Positions 51,176 through 60,595 of a stretch of DNA of 64,000 nt are shown here, in pieces (positions within the stretch are counted from its first letter, which is position 1; each line of letters opens with the position of its first letter). The notes beneath the pieces were generated by a model, which was not told the DNA's origin, did not search any database, and saw nothing but the letters and a program-made list of their open reading frames with translations. Source of the DNA: an uncultured Acetobacteraceae bacterium (GTDB lineage: Bacteria > Pseudomonadota > Alphaproteobacteria > Acetobacterales > Acetobacteraceae). The DNA lies in NCBI GenBank assembly GCA_943912335.1, contig CALTUD010000012.1, positions 35,636-99,635 of the forward strand. Reading direction: 5' to 3'. The position numbers and the translations under genes were made by a program.

Positions 51176-52560
51176 CGGAACGGTTCCAGCACCGAACGAA
51201 GCTTGGCCAGCATCTCCTGATGCTCCGCTTCGGGGTCGGAGTCCGCGACGATCCCGCCGCCCGCATGGGCGAAAATCTGCCGCTCGGTCAGGAATAGGCT
51301 GCGGATCAGGATCGAGCTGTCCATGGCGCCGTCATGGCCGATCCACACCACCGAGCCGCAATACGGGCCTCGCGCCGAGGCTTCCAGCGCATCGATGATC
51401 TCCATCGCCCGGATCTTCGGTGCGCCCGTGACCGAGCCGCCTGGAAAGCAAGCTTGCAGAAGAGATACCGCATCTTCGTCTTTTCGCAGGCGGGCCGTCA
51501 CCGTCGAGACCAGATGATGCAAGGTGGCGATGCTGTCGATCTCGAACAGGGCGGGTACGGAAACGCTGCCCGTTTCGGACACGCGTGCGAGATCGTTGCG
51601 CATCAGATCGACGATCATCAAATTTTCGGCGCGGTCCTTCACGCTTTCGGAGAGCGCCCGGATCGCCTCCGCATCGGCCTCGGCGCCCGTTCGCCTGCGG
51701 ATGGTTCCCTTGATCGGCCGCGTTTCGATCGCGCCGTCGCGATCCAGCCGAACGAAGCGTTCGGGGGAGGCGCTCGCCAAAGCTCGCCCGTCTTGCCAGC
51801 CGAGATAGGCGCCGAACGCAGCCGGGTTGTTGTTCCGCAATATCTGGTAGAGCGCCGCCGGATCGAGGCTTGGCGGTCTTTCCGCGACATGACGCACGGT
51901 CAGATTGGCCTGGAAGATATCTCCGGCCTCGATCAGGTCGAGCCCTTGCCGCACCATCCGGCGATAGGCGCTCGGCGGAAGATCCGGCTTGAAGTCGAGT
52001 TTCGGCAGCGGGTCGAATCGCGGGATGTCGGCTCGATCGATCAGCGATTCAAACCGGTTCGCCCGATCCTCGGCCGTTTCGTGCGGATGCAGCCCCGTCG
52101 AGATCAGCCAGCAGCTTTCGTGCAGGCGATCGAAGGCCAGCACCAGATCGTAGATGCCGATCCACAGCGCCGGCAGCTCGGCATCGGCGTGGTGCCGCGT
52201 CGGCAGGCGTTCCAGCTCCCGTGCCAGATCGTAGCCCAGCATGCCGACCGCACCGCCTGCGAATGGCACCGGGCCGGGCGGCCGCCGGAACGCGGGATCT
52301 CGCACAAGCGCGGAAAGTGCGTCGAATGCGCCGCCCTGTTGATCGACACCGTTACGCCGGAGGCGAGCGTTTCTCTGCTCCAGCACCTCAACCGGATCGG
52401 CGCAGAGATAGGAGAAGCGGCTGCGCGGACCGACCGGGCCGCCGCTATCGAGCCAGACCGGAAACCGCTCATGACACAGCCGGGCAAAACTTTCGGCTGG
52501 TGGGCGCCATGCGATCGGCCGGATGACCGGATCGGGTGGTTTACGGCCCGAGAAAAGCAT
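51172..52560 (-). CDS. pabB: Aminodeoxychorismate synthase component I
   Basis: A chorismate-binding enzyme of about 462 residues for p-aminobenzoate synthesis. It has ETRPIKGTIRRR, where the Lys is specific to PabB versus Ala/Gly of TrpE. It also has LMIVDLMRNDLARVSETGSV, LVSTVTARLRKDEDAVSLLQ and ACFPGGSVTGAPKIRAM. The glutaminase partner pabA is not in the window. The ATG at 52560 overlaps the upstream GT61 gene by 20 bases, and an ATG at 52572 is an alternative. Confidence 0.93.
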   Translation of the reverse strand: MLFSGRKPPDPVIRPIAWRPPAESFARLCHERFPVWLDSGGPVGPRSRFSYLCADPVEVLEQRNARLRRNGVDQQGGAFDALSALVRDPAFRRPPGPVPFAGGAVGMLGYDLARELERLPTRHHADAELPALWIGIYDLVLAFDRLHESCWLISTGLHPHETAEDRANRFESLIDRADIPRFDPLPKLDFKPDLPPSAYRRMVRQGLDLIEAGDIFQANLTVRHVAERPPSLDPAALYQILRNNNPAAFGAYLGWQDGRALASASPERFVRLDRDGAIETRPIKGTIRRRTGAEADAEAIRALSESVKDRAENLMIVDLMRNDLARVSETGSVSVPALFEIDSIATLHHLVSTVTARLRKDEDAVSLLQACFPGGSVTGAPKIRAMEIIDALEASARGPYCGSVVWIGHDGAMDSSILIRSLFLTERQIFAHAGGGIVADSDPEAEHQEMLAKLRSVLEPFR

Positions 52561-53602
52561 GGACCTCGTCATCCGTCGGCATCAGCGCCCGGTCGTAGGC
52601 GAGCCCCTGCACCTCATCCGCCTGCCTGCAGCGCAGTTCCTTGTAGCGGCGGCCCGTCACCGTCGCCGCGAACCAGAAAAACGTGTCCGGCATGTCCGCG
52701 CCCGCAAACATGCGCACCTCGGCCCCTTCCGCTGCGAAGATCAGATTGGTCATCGCAGCCCCCATCGCGCCTGCCACGATTCGTGCGTCGCGCAGAGCGG
52801 CGATCTGCTGCTCAAGCGACAAACCGTGCGGGTCCATGATGTGAAAGCCGCGCTCGACGGCCAAAGCTTCGACACGGGCGGGATCTCCGAAATCGCGTCG
52901 CATCCCGTCGCCTCTGCGGATGAAGACGCGTTCGTGACCTTCGCCTTGGATATCGCGGGTCAGATCATCGATCGCCGGGGCGACCAACGGCGACATATAG
53001 ACGCCGTGCGCCGTCAGCCCTTCGACCAGAAGCAGTTTGTCGACCAGCACCGGCTCCATGCCGGCGATACGGACTTTGTCGTCGGGCACGCCGAGCTTGC
53101 GCAGACTGCTCAGCATCACCCAGCCGAGCTGCGGCTCGGTCACGTTGTGCACCAGCACGCCGAGCGCATCGCTCCGGATACGCTGGCGGGCGAAATGCAG
53201 CATCGGCAGCATTTCCAGCAGCCAATGGCCGTAATTGTGAGCTCCGCGCTTGCTGCCGAGCACCACCGGCAGGTCGATGCGGGGGACGGCGCCCGAGGTC
53301 TGCGCCTCCGCAATCCGGGCACGCGCCCACTCGATCTCGGAGGGGTGATGTTGCGTGGCGCTCGGTGCGAGCAATTGGCCGCTGCGATCGAAGACCAGTC
53401 CTTCGAAGGCGACGAAAACGTCGTGCAGCAGCCAGATCCTGATCGGACGCGGCGTGAAAGAACCCTGCGACTGGGCGAAACCAGCGGCCAGAACGTCCGC
53501 CGGCATCAATTCAGCGCCGATTCTGTTGATCGGCGGCGCCGTGAAGCCCGGCGATTGGGCTTCCAGCAGAAGGCAGGACGACGGCGGATCGATCACGGAC
53601 AC
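52541..53602 (-). CDS. Family 61 glycosyltransferase (DUF563)
   Basis: A 353-residue protein with the GT61/DUF563 signature: GAHNYGHWLLEMLPMLHFAR, HERVFIRRGDGMRRDFGD and VAGAMGAAMTNLIFAAEGAE. No membrane helix or signal peptide is seen. Bacterial GT61 members add sugars to surface or capsular polysaccharides. It follows phosphomannomutase and galU, which make sugar phosphates and UDP-glucose, which fits exopolysaccharide or LPS synthesis. The acceptor is unknown. Confidence 0.82.
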   Translation of the reverse strand: MSVIDPPSSCLLLEAQSPGFTAPPINRIGAELMPADVLAAGFAQSQGSFTPRPIRIWLLHDVFVAFEGLVFDRSGQLLAPSATQHHPSEIEWARARIAEAQTSGAVPRIDLPVVLGSKRGAHNYGHWLLEMLPMLHFARQRIRSDALGVLVHNVTEPQLGWVMLSSLRKLGVPDDKVRIAGMEPVLVDKLLLVEGLTAHGVYMSPLVAPAIDDLTRDIQGEGHERVFIRRGDGMRRDFGDPARVEALAVERGFHIMDPHGLSLEQQIAALRDARIVAGAMGAAMTNLIFAAEGAEVRMFAGADMPDTFFWFAATVTGRRYKELRCRQADEVQGLAYDRALMPTDDEVHAFLGP

Positions 53603-53623
53603 GATCCGCCGCAGCCTTGAAGC

Positions 53624-55033
53624 TTAGTGGCCGGAATTTTCGCCGGAGAAATCCGGAGCTTCCAGCCCGGAAGCGGCAAGCTGCTCGACCAGGGCAGCCT
53701 TCAGCCGCTCCAGACCTTCATCGCTGAACGCCTCGCAACGTGCCACCAGCACCGCCTGGGTGTTGGATGCACGCAGCAGCCACCAGCCATCCTCGGTCTT
53801 GACGCGCACGCCGTCGATCGCCGCGACCTGGGCGCCGGAGGCTTCCAGACGGGCGGCGACTTCCTCGATCACCTTGAACTTGCGGGTGTCTTCGCAATCG
53901 AAGCGCAGCTCCGGCGTACTGACGGCGACCGGCAGCGAGTCCTTCACGTCGGAGAACGGGCCGTCCATGCGCGCGACGATGCCCAGTACGCGAACGGCGG
54001 CGTAAAGTGCGTCGTCGAAGCCGTACCACTTGTCGGCGAAAAAGACATGGCCGGACATTTCGCCCGCAAGAGGGCTACCGGTCTCGGCCATCTTCGCCTT
54101 GATCAGCGAGTGGCCTGTCTTCCACATCAACGGCTGACCGCCTGCGCGCTCGATCTCGTCGAACAGCACCTGGCTCGCCTTCACGTCGGCGATGATGGTG
54201 GCGCCCGGGTGCGATTTCAGCACGTCGCGGCCCAGCACGACGAGGAGCTGGTCGCCCCAGAGGATCTGGCCCTTGTTGTCGACCACGCCGATGCGGTCGG
54301 CGTCGCCGTCGAAGGCGATGCCGATATCGGCGCCCTTCTCCTTCACCGCGGCGATGAGCTGCTCGAGATTCTTGGCCACGGTCGGATCGGGGTGATGCGC
54401 CGGGAAGTTCCCGTCGATCTCGGCGTTCAGCACCGTGTGTTCGCCCGGGAGCGAGCCGACCAGACGCTGCAGGATCTCGCCGGCAGAGCTGTTTCCGTTG
54501 TCCCAGACCACGTTAAGGATGCGGTCGCCGCCATCCCAGTCGGAAATCAGGCGCGCGACATAGTCGTGGCTGACATCGACGATCCTGTCGGAGCCGGTGG
54601 TCTCGGGCACGACGTCGCCCGCCGCCGATAGCTTGCCGAGGTGCTGGATCTGCGCGCCGAAGAACGGCTTGCGGCCCAGCATCATCTTGAAGCCGTTGTA
54701 GTTCGGCGGATTGTGGCTGCCCGTGACCATGATACAGCCATCGGTTTCGAGTGTGGTGGCGGCATAATAGAGCATCGGCGTCGGGCCGCGGCCCACGCGC
54801 AGCACGTCCATGCCGGAGGCCTTCAGCCCCTCCACCAGCGCCGCTTCCAGCTCCGGCGACGACAGGCGTCCATCATAGCCGACGGCAACCGTCTTGCCGT
54901 CCTTGCCTGCGACGATGCTGCCGAAGGTGCGGCCGATCGCGAACGCGTCCGCGGCGTGCAGGGTCTTACCAACGATGCCGCGGATATCGTACTCGCGCAG
55001 GCTGGTCGGGTCGAAGCTGTGAGCGAAGGCCAT
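53624..55033 (-). CDS. Phosphomannomutase/phosphoglucomutase
   Basis: A 469-residue alpha-D-phosphohexomutase of the AlgC/ManB type, interconverting 6- and 1-phosphates of glucose and mannose. Motifs: phosphoserine loop CIMVTGSHNPPNYNGFKMML, metal loop IAFDGDADRIGVVD, sugar loop GEMSGHVFFADKWYG, and the C-terminal phosphate loop LLRASNTQAVLVARCE. The ATG at 55033 shares a base with the galU stop (TGATG). Confidence 0.93.
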   Translation of the reverse strand: MAFAHSFDPTSLREYDIRGIVGKTLHAADAFAIGRTFGSIVAGKDGKTVAVGYDGRLSSPELEAALVEGLKASGMDVLRVGRGPTPMLYYAATTLETDGCIMVTGSHNPPNYNGFKMMLGRKPFFGAQIQHLGKLSAAGDVVPETTGSDRIVDVSHDYVARLISDWDGGDRILNVVWDNGNSSAGEILQRLVGSLPGEHTVLNAEIDGNFPAHHPDPTVAKNLEQLIAAVKEKGADIGIAFDGDADRIGVVDNKGQILWGDQLLVVLGRDVLKSHPGATIIADVKASQVLFDEIERAGGQPLMWKTGHSLIKAKMAETGSPLAGEMSGHVFFADKWYGFDDALYAAVRVLGIVARMDGPFSDVKDSLPVAVSTPELRFDCEDTRKFKVIEEVAARLEASGAQVAAIDGVRVKTEDGWWLLRASNTQAVLVARCEAFSDEGLERLKAALVEQLAASGLEAPDFSGENSGH

Positions 55034-55911
55034 CAGAGCGCTCCCACATAGGATTTGAGGAACTGGCGCACTGCCGGGCCGAGATCCGGGCGCTCCAGCG
55101 CGAAGGCGATCTGCGCCTCGAGAAACCCGACCTTGTCGCCGCAATCGAAGCGGCGGCCTTCGTAGCGCAGGCCGTGGAACGGGTGGTTGCCGATCATCTT
55201 GGCCATGGCGTCGGTGAGTTGCACCTCGTTGCCGGCACCACGCTCGAGCTTGCTCAGGTGCTCCATCACGTCGGCGGTCAGCACGTAGCGGCCGATGATG
55301 CTGAGATTGGACGGGGCGTCTTCCGGCTTCGGCTTCTCGACCAGCCCGGTGACCTCGACCATGCGGCCGTCATCGTGACCGACCTTGAGGATGCCGTAGC
55401 GGTTGGTGTGTTCGGGCGGCACCTCCGACACCGCGACCACGGAGCCGCCGGTTTCGTTGTAGGCGTCGGCGAGCTGCTTGAGGCAGGGCGTCTTGGACAG
55501 AACGATGTCGTCGGGCAGCAGGATCGCGAAAGGGTCGTCGCCGATGAAGGCGCGAGCACACCAGATGGCATGTCCGAGGCCCATCGGCTCCTGCTGACGC
55601 ACGGACAACATGGAGCCCGGCAGCATGCTGGAATCTTTGAGCGCGTCGAGCGCGTCCTGCTTGTTGCGCTCCCGCAGGGTGGCTTCGAGCTCGTAGGCCC
55701 GGTCGAAATATTCGACCAGCGCGGTCTTGCCGCGGCCCGTGATGAGGCAGAACTGCTCGATGCCGGCGGCGCGCGCTTCGTCGATCGCATATTGGATCAA
55801 CGGCCGGTCGACGACCGGCAGCATCTCCTTGGCCATCGCCTTCGTGGCGGGCAGGAATCGGGTACCGAGCCCCGCGACCGGGAGCACTGCCTTACGTAAC
55901 GGCTTGATCAC
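55033..55911 (-). CDS. galU: UTP-glucose-1-phosphate uridylyltransferase
   Basis: GalU makes UDP-glucose from glucose-1-phosphate. The protein has 292 residues. It begins VIKPLRKAVLPVAGLGTRFL, then PATKAMAKEMLPVVDRPLIQ and the FAILLPDDIVL nucleotide loop. The GTG at 55911 gives the family start and lies after AAGG. Coupling to the phosphohexomutase gene forms a sugar-nucleotide operon with the GT61 gene. Confidence 0.95.
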   Translation of the reverse strand: MIKPLRKAVLPVAGLGTRFLPATKAMAKEMLPVVDRPLIQYAIDEARAAGIEQFCLITGRGKTALVEYFDRAYELEATLRERNKQDALDALKDSSMLPGSMLSVRQQEPMGLGHAIWCARAFIGDDPFAILLPDDIVLSKTPCLKQLADAYNETGGSVVAVSEVPPEHTNRYGILKVGHDDGRMVEVTGLVEKPKPEDAPSNLSIIGRYVLTADVMEHLSKLERGAGNEVQLTDAMAKMIGNHPFHGLRYEGRRFDCGDKVGFLEAQIAFALERPDLGPAVRQFLKSYVGAL

Positions 55912-56048
55912 GCGATGTACCTTCACCCTGGGGGGCGCTGCTTCGTTTAAGCAACGCAAAAGCCAGGGGAAAATGCCACGCTGCGGCACCTGCCGCAATG
56001 CCGGGTCACCGGCCTATGATCGCCTCTTTCGCCCTAGAGGGATCAGAT

Positions 56049-56134
56049 TGGTGCGGTCGAGAAGACTCGAACTTCCACGGGGTTTCCCCCACAAGCACCT
56101 CAAGCTTGCGCGTCTACCATTCCGCCACGACCGC
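56049..56134 (-). tRNA. tRNA-Leu, anticodon GAG
   Basis: A class II tRNA of 86 bases with encoded CCA. The acceptor is GCGGTCG/CGACCGC and the D arm is GTGG...ATGGTAGAC. The anticodon stem CAAGC/GCTTG encloses TTGAGGT (anticodon GAG). A long variable arm (GTGGGGGAAACCCCGT) is followed by the TTCGAGT T loop. It reads CUC and CUU leucine codons. Confidence 0.96.
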
Positions 56135-56192
56135 ACCGTGACTTTCCGGGACCAAACGGTCATATCCGGCTCGACGGAGGGGCATATAGACG

Positions 56193-56915
56193 ATGGTTGG
56201 ACGCTCGGCAATCACCCTTGATGCGACGATCGGAAAAGAGCGTCCGGACGTCGCGTGGAACCGCAGCGACGCCCTGATCCCCTACCCCGACGCCATGGCG
56301 TCGATGCAGGAACGGATGGCGGCGATCCGGGCCGGTTCGGCGCCGGAACAAGTATGGTTGCTGGAACATCCGCCCGTCTTCACCGCCGGAACCTCGGCGA
56401 AACCGGAGGACCTTTTCAATCCGCACGGCTTCGACACGTTCGAGGCCGGACGGGGCGGCCAGTGGACCTATCATGGTCCGGGGCAGCGAATCGCCTACAT
56501 CATGCTCGATCTGCAGCACCGCCACGGGACGGTACCGGACCGCGACGTGCGCTGCTTCGTGCATGCGCTCGAAGGGTGGCTGATCGCCGCCCTGGCCGAG
56601 CTGGGCGTCGAAGCCGGGCGCCGCGAGGGGCGGGTCGGTGTCTGGGTGCGCGACTCCGCGACAGGGCGGGACAACAAGATCGCCGCCCTCGGTGTCAGGA
56701 TCACGCGCTGGGTGAGCTGGCACGGGATCTCGGTCAATGTTTCACCGAACCTTCACCATTTCGAGGGTATCGTCCCGTGCGGGATTCGCGAACACGGGGT
56801 CACGAGTCTCCAGGCGCTGGGCCAGGATGCGAGCATGGCGACACTGGATGCGACGCTCGCCGCGTGCTGGCCGCGATTTTTCGGTGGAGAGGCGCCCGTT
56901 ATCCGGGCGGGGTGA
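56193..56915 (+). CDS. lipB: Octanoyltransferase
   Basis: LipB transfers octanoate from acyl-carrier protein to lipoate-dependent enzymes. The protein has 240 residues. It shows VWLLEHPPVFTAGTS, GGQWTYHGPGQRIAYIMLDL, the Lys in RDNKIAALGVRI and the catalytic Cys in GIVPCGIREHGVTSLQ. GGAGGGG about ten bases before the ATG supports the start. It overlaps the convergent lolA-like gene by 17 bases. Confidence 0.96.
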   Translation: MVGRSAITLDATIGKERPDVAWNRSDALIPYPDAMASMQERMAAIRAGSAPEQVWLLEHPPVFTAGTSAKPEDLFNPHGFDTFEAGRGGQWTYHGPGQRIAYIMLDLQHRHGTVPDRDVRCFVHALEGWLIAALAELGVEAGRREGRVGVWVRDSATGRDNKIAALGVRITRWVSWHGISVNVSPNLHHFEGIVPCGIREHGVTSLQALGQDASMATLDATLAACWPRFFGGEAPVIRAG

Positions 56916-57528
56916 ACAGGGACGCGGCGAAATTCTGGCCGGTCTGCTGGTCCGAGAGATCGAATCGGGTGCGATGACGCTCCGCATCGACGGCTTCCAG
57001 GCTGGACAGCAGCAACGCGCCGTTCGCCTGTCGCACGAACAGAAGGGTCAACAGGCCCTGCGCAGGATTCGACGCCCGATCCAGGGAGAGTTGCAGCGTG
57101 CCGGGCGCGCGCTGGATATCGGTGACGTCGATATCGCCGGACAGATGAACCGGACCGGATAACAGCAGACCGAGCGGGTTGGCGGCCAGAGAGATGCGCG
57201 TGGTGGCGCCGGTCGGCGCGTCATACAGGATCAGTCGGCCATTGGTCGCCACCACGGTACGGCGCAGCGGCGGCGCGTAGTCCAGCCGGAGATGACCGGG
57301 TTCGAACCGGGCGACGCCGTTGGCGACGTCATTCGCGCCCGGGCCGATCTGGGTGAAATCGGCCTTGAGCCCTCCCATGCGATCGAGTGCGTCCTGCGCC
57401 TGGGCAATACTGGCCTGATCGGCGGCGTCATGGCTGGTGGCGGGCGGTTGCAGCCCGCACGCGCCCAGCCCGGCGCACAGGGCCAGCATCGCGGCCCAGG
57501 ACTGAGCCCGGTTCTTCATGGTGGCCAT
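56899..57528 (-). CDS. lolA: LolA-family outer-membrane lipoprotein carrier, itself with a lipobox
   Basis: A protein of about 209 residues. The LolA beta-barrel is recognisable from ALDRMGGLKADFTQIGPGAN, RFEPGHLRLDYAPPLRRTVV and NGRLILYDAPTGATTRI. LolA normally is a soluble periplasmic chaperone that carries lipoproteins to LolB. Here the N-terminal signal ends LCAGLGACGLQ, an acceptable lipobox, so the mature protein may be lipidated. ATG 57528 or 57519 are possible starts. It follows the GT2 gene on the same strand by eight bases. Confidence 0.85.
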   Translation of the reverse strand: MATMKNRAQSWAAMLALCAGLGACGLQPPATSHDAADQASIAQAQDALDRMGGLKADFTQIGPGANDVANGVARFEPGHLRLDYAPPLRRTVVATNGRLILYDAPTGATTRISLAANPLGLLLSGPVHLSGDIDVTDIQRAPGTLQLSLDRASNPAQGLLTLLFVRQANGALLLSSLEAVDAERHRTRFDLSDQQTGQNFAASLFTPPG

Positions 57529-57536
57529 TCGAACGC

Positions 57537-60098
57537 TCAAACGGCCCCTTCGGACTCGGCGCGAACACGCGCCGGATCTTCCAGATCGTAGAACAGGCGA
57601 TCGACGCGCGAGAAATTGGGGTTGAAGAACGGGTCGTTCTTGAAGAACGGCTTGTCGCCCCAACGCTGATACATGGTCTGCTGCTCGCGGAAGAAGCGGG
57701 CTTCCTGATCCGGGCGCATGTCGGAACCGCGCGACAGGCTTTCGTGATGCCAGGCGACGAAATCGGCGCACCACACGACACGGCGGCCGCTTTCGAACAC
57801 CTTCAGACACAGATCGACGTCGTTATAGGCGACCTTGAGATGCTCCTCGTCGAAGCCCCCGACCTCCTTGAACACGTCGGCCTTGATCAGCATGCACGCG
57901 GCGGTCACCGCGACCATGTCCTGGCTCAAACGCGCGCGACCGATATAGCCGTAATCGTCATCGGGAATGCCGAGATGGATATGAGCGGCGACGCCATGCG
58001 TGCCGACGATGACGCCGGCGTGCTGAACGGTCTTGTTCGGATAAAGGAACTTGCCGCCGACGATGCCGACCTTCTCATCCGCCATGGCTTCGCCGAGGAT
58101 GCGGTTCAGCCAGGTCTCGTCTTCGATGAACACGTCGTTGTTCATGAAGACGTAGTATTCGGCATCGCTTTGGGCGGTGGCGAGGTTGTTCAGGCGCGAG
58201 TAGTTGAAATCCTCGATCACGTCGAGAACGCGCACGTTCGGACGACCCTTGATCTCCTTGAAGAAGTGCTTGGCCTCGACGGTGGTCGACCAGTTATTGA
58301 CCAGAATGATCTCGTAGTTCGGATAGTCGGTGTTGTCGCGCAGATAGTCGATGCATTTCCGGGTGGTCTCGATCTGGTCGCGGAACGGGATGATGATCGA
58401 GATCTTCGGCTTGGCCTGCGGGATCCATTCCACGCCGTAGATGGTGAGGCCGTTGATCGACGAGACCTTCGCCACCTGCCCTTTGCGCTTCAGATGATCG
58501 GCGACCGCGCGCACGCCGGCATCGACCGCATAACCTTTCTTGGACACGTCGGCGGCTGTCGAGTTCGGCGTGATCCGCCAATGGTAGAGCAGTTCGGGAA
58601 CGTGCACGATCTGCGACGGATCGAGAATTTCGGAGCAGCGCAGGATGAAATCGTGATCCTGTGCGCCGTCATATTCCTTCTTCAGCAGACCGACCTCGCG
58701 CATGGTCGCGGTCTCGATCACCGTCAGATGGCAGACATAGTTGCAGCCGAGAACGTAGCGGTAGTTCCAGTCCGGCTTGAAGTTCGGCTCCAGGAAATAG
58801 CCGGCCTGATCGATCTTGTCCTCGTCGGAATAGAGCAGCTTGGCGCCGGTGCGCTGGGCGGTGCGAATCATCACCTCCAGCGCGACATCGACCAGAACGT
58901 CGTCATGGTCGAAGAACACGGTCCATTCGCCGAGCGCCGCATCCATGGAGATATTGGTCGCCTTGGCGATGCCGACATTCTTCTTGGAACGGATGCAGCG
59001 GATGCGCTTGTCCTGCGCGCAGAACGCGTCGATCCGGTCGGACACCTCCTGGGACTTGGAGCCGTCATCGACGATGACCAGTTCCCAGTTCTGGTAGGTC
59101 TGGGCGATCACGCTTTCCACCGCCGCCACGAAGTCGGACAGCAGCGGCTTGTAGGTCGGCACCATCACGGTGACGAACGGCTCCTCCGGCAGCTTGCCGG
59201 CCTGCTTCAGAAGCTGCCGTTCGGCGGCGACGCGTGCACGGAGATTCTCGTAATAACGGCGCGCCCAGCGGTCGTAATCGCCGAGATGATAGCCCTGGCT
59301 CGGCAGCAGCGAGATGATCTCGCGACGCAGCCGCTCCATGTCCGCATACATCTTGCTCATGTCGTTGCCGATCGACACGAGCTTGCCTTCGAGGAAATCC
59401 GAGACCGTGGCGGTGACGAACGGGCTGTTGCCGAGCTCGATCATCTCCGGCAGCACGAAGAAGCGGAATTTCTGCGTGTACGTCTTCTGGAAGGCGTGCG
59501 GCACGGTGAATTCAAAGCCGCAATTCGGATCGCAGCCGAGCACGTTGCCGACGTCGCGCCGGAACCGGTCGGCTTTGATCTGCGCGATCTTCACGTTCTC
59601 GCAGGTAATCAGGATGTCGCAGCGCGCTTCCACGATCGGCGTGCGGCCGATCTTGCGGATCACCCAGCCGCGCAGGGCGTTGTGCACCAGGCCGTCGACA
59701 TTGCCCTGGACCTCGACCGAGGGCGTATCCGCGAAGGGATAGGACGGCTTCAGTTCGGCCAGACCACCTTCGCCCATATGCGGCAGAAAGGCATTGTCCG
59801 GCAGGACGAACGACAGCACATGCTCCTCACCGTCGAGGAACTGGGGCGGAACATCGTAGGAGAAGCCCACCTCGGAGGTGGGAAGGCCGAGGGCGCCGCG
59901 CACGTCGTCGCGGATCTCGTTGCAGACCACCTCGCCTTGGTCGACGCCGTCGACCAGGGCACGCAGCACCACCACCTTGGTGGGCTGCGACAGATCGGTG
60001 ACCCATCCGGACGCGCGGCCGCCGGTTTCGTAGCGATCGAAGTAGCCGTTGAAACGGGTGGAAACGGCGTCGGCGTCAAAATTGTCCACGTCGGCCAT
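57537..60098 (-). CDS. Tandem GT2 glycosyltransferase with duplicated N-terminal beta domain
   Basis: An 853-residue cytoplasmic protein. Residues 29-102 and 142-219 are two related repeats: SGWV...NEIRDDVRGALGL...EVGFSYDVP...FVLPDN versus RGWV...DRFRRDVGNVLGC...CGFEFTVP...FVLPEM. A helical linker leads to two GT-A domains of family 2. The first (about 307-545) has FVTVMVPTYKPLLSDFV and the metal site FFDHDDVL. The second (about 575-800) has ISIIIPFRDQIETTRK and FMNNDVFIED. It resembles O-antigen or rhamnan chain synthases. The sugars are unknown. The start is ATG 60098. Confidence 0.85.
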   Translation of the reverse strand: MADVDNFDADAVSTRFNGYFDRYETGGRASGWVTDLSQPTKVVVLRALVDGVDQGEVVCNEIRDDVRGALGLPTSEVGFSYDVPPQFLDGEEHVLSFVLPDNAFLPHMGEGGLAELKPSYPFADTPSVEVQGNVDGLVHNALRGWVIRKIGRTPIVEARCDILITCENVKIAQIKADRFRRDVGNVLGCDPNCGFEFTVPHAFQKTYTQKFRFFVLPEMIELGNSPFVTATVSDFLEGKLVSIGNDMSKMYADMERLRREIISLLPSQGYHLGDYDRWARRYYENLRARVAAERQLLKQAGKLPEEPFVTVMVPTYKPLLSDFVAAVESVIAQTYQNWELVIVDDGSKSQEVSDRIDAFCAQDKRIRCIRSKKNVGIAKATNISMDAALGEWTVFFDHDDVLVDVALEVMIRTAQRTGAKLLYSDEDKIDQAGYFLEPNFKPDWNYRYVLGCNYVCHLTVIETATMREVGLLKKEYDGAQDHDFILRCSEILDPSQIVHVPELLYHWRITPNSTAADVSKKGYAVDAGVRAVADHLKRKGQVAKVSSINGLTIYGVEWIPQAKPKISIIIPFRDQIETTRKCIDYLRDNTDYPNYEIILVNNWSTTVEAKHFFKEIKGRPNVRVLDVIEDFNYSRLNNLATAQSDAEYYVFMNNDVFIEDETWLNRILGEAMADEKVGIVGGKFLYPNKTVQHAGVIVGTHGVAAHIHLGIPDDDYGYIGRARLSQDMVAVTAACMLIKADVFKEVGGFDEEHLKVAYNDVDLCLKVFESGRRVVWCADFVAWHHESLSRGSDMRPDQEARFFREQQTMYQRWGDKPFFKNDPFFNPNFSRVDRLFYDLEDPARVRAESEGAV

Positions 60099-60215
60099 TC
60101 CATACCCTCGAAAGCGCTTGCGTGCAGGTTTGCGTGCCCGGAACGCTAGCCGAACGTCCCCTACCGCGCAAACGACAAACCCGCGTCGCAACCGCTGTGC
60201 GGGGGCGTCCTGCGG

Positions 60216-60506
60216 TCAGCCTTCGCCGTGTTCGGCCGGGGTGCGCAGCACCAGCGACAGGGCGTGCAGCCCGCTCCGAAGCTCGGCATCCAGCGCCGCG
60301 TGTACGGCGCGGGAACGCTGCACGCGCGACTGGCCGACGAAGGCGTCGCTGACCACCAGCACGTTGAAGTGGGTTTCGCTTCCCTGGGCGCCGGCATGGC
60401 CGGCATGACGGGCGCTGTCGTCCTCGACCTCGAGCCATCGCGGCGCGAAGCAAGCGTGCAGAATGGTCTCGATCCGGCTCGAACGGGTGGAAACGGCGGT
60501 GTTCAT
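60216..60506 (-). CDS. bolA: BolA family protein
   Basis: A 96-residue BolA protein. The class II KH-like fold has SRIETILHACFAPRWLEVED, then SETHFNVLVVSDAFVGQSRV and QRSRAVHAALDAELRSGLHA. BolA proteins bind glutaredoxin-bound iron-sulfur clusters and affect stress morphology. GAGGAG precedes the ATG at 60506. It is divergent from a J-domain gene, a frequent alphaproteobacterial arrangement. Confidence 0.92.
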   Translation of the reverse strand: MNTAVSTRSSRIETILHACFAPRWLEVEDDSARHAGHAGAQGSETHFNVLVVSDAFVGQSRVQRSRAVHAALDAELRSGLHALSLVLRTPAEHGEG

Positions 60507-60595
60507 GCGTTGCTCCTCATGGGGCTGGACCCTTTCGCGATCCGGTCGCGACCGCCCTTGCGTCGGCCGGAACTGCGCGCACATAAACGCGCGTG

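Noticed and set aside
57387..60149. A 920-codon plus-strand frame
   Set aside because: It is the mirror of the tandem GT2 gene, whose domains are unmistakable.
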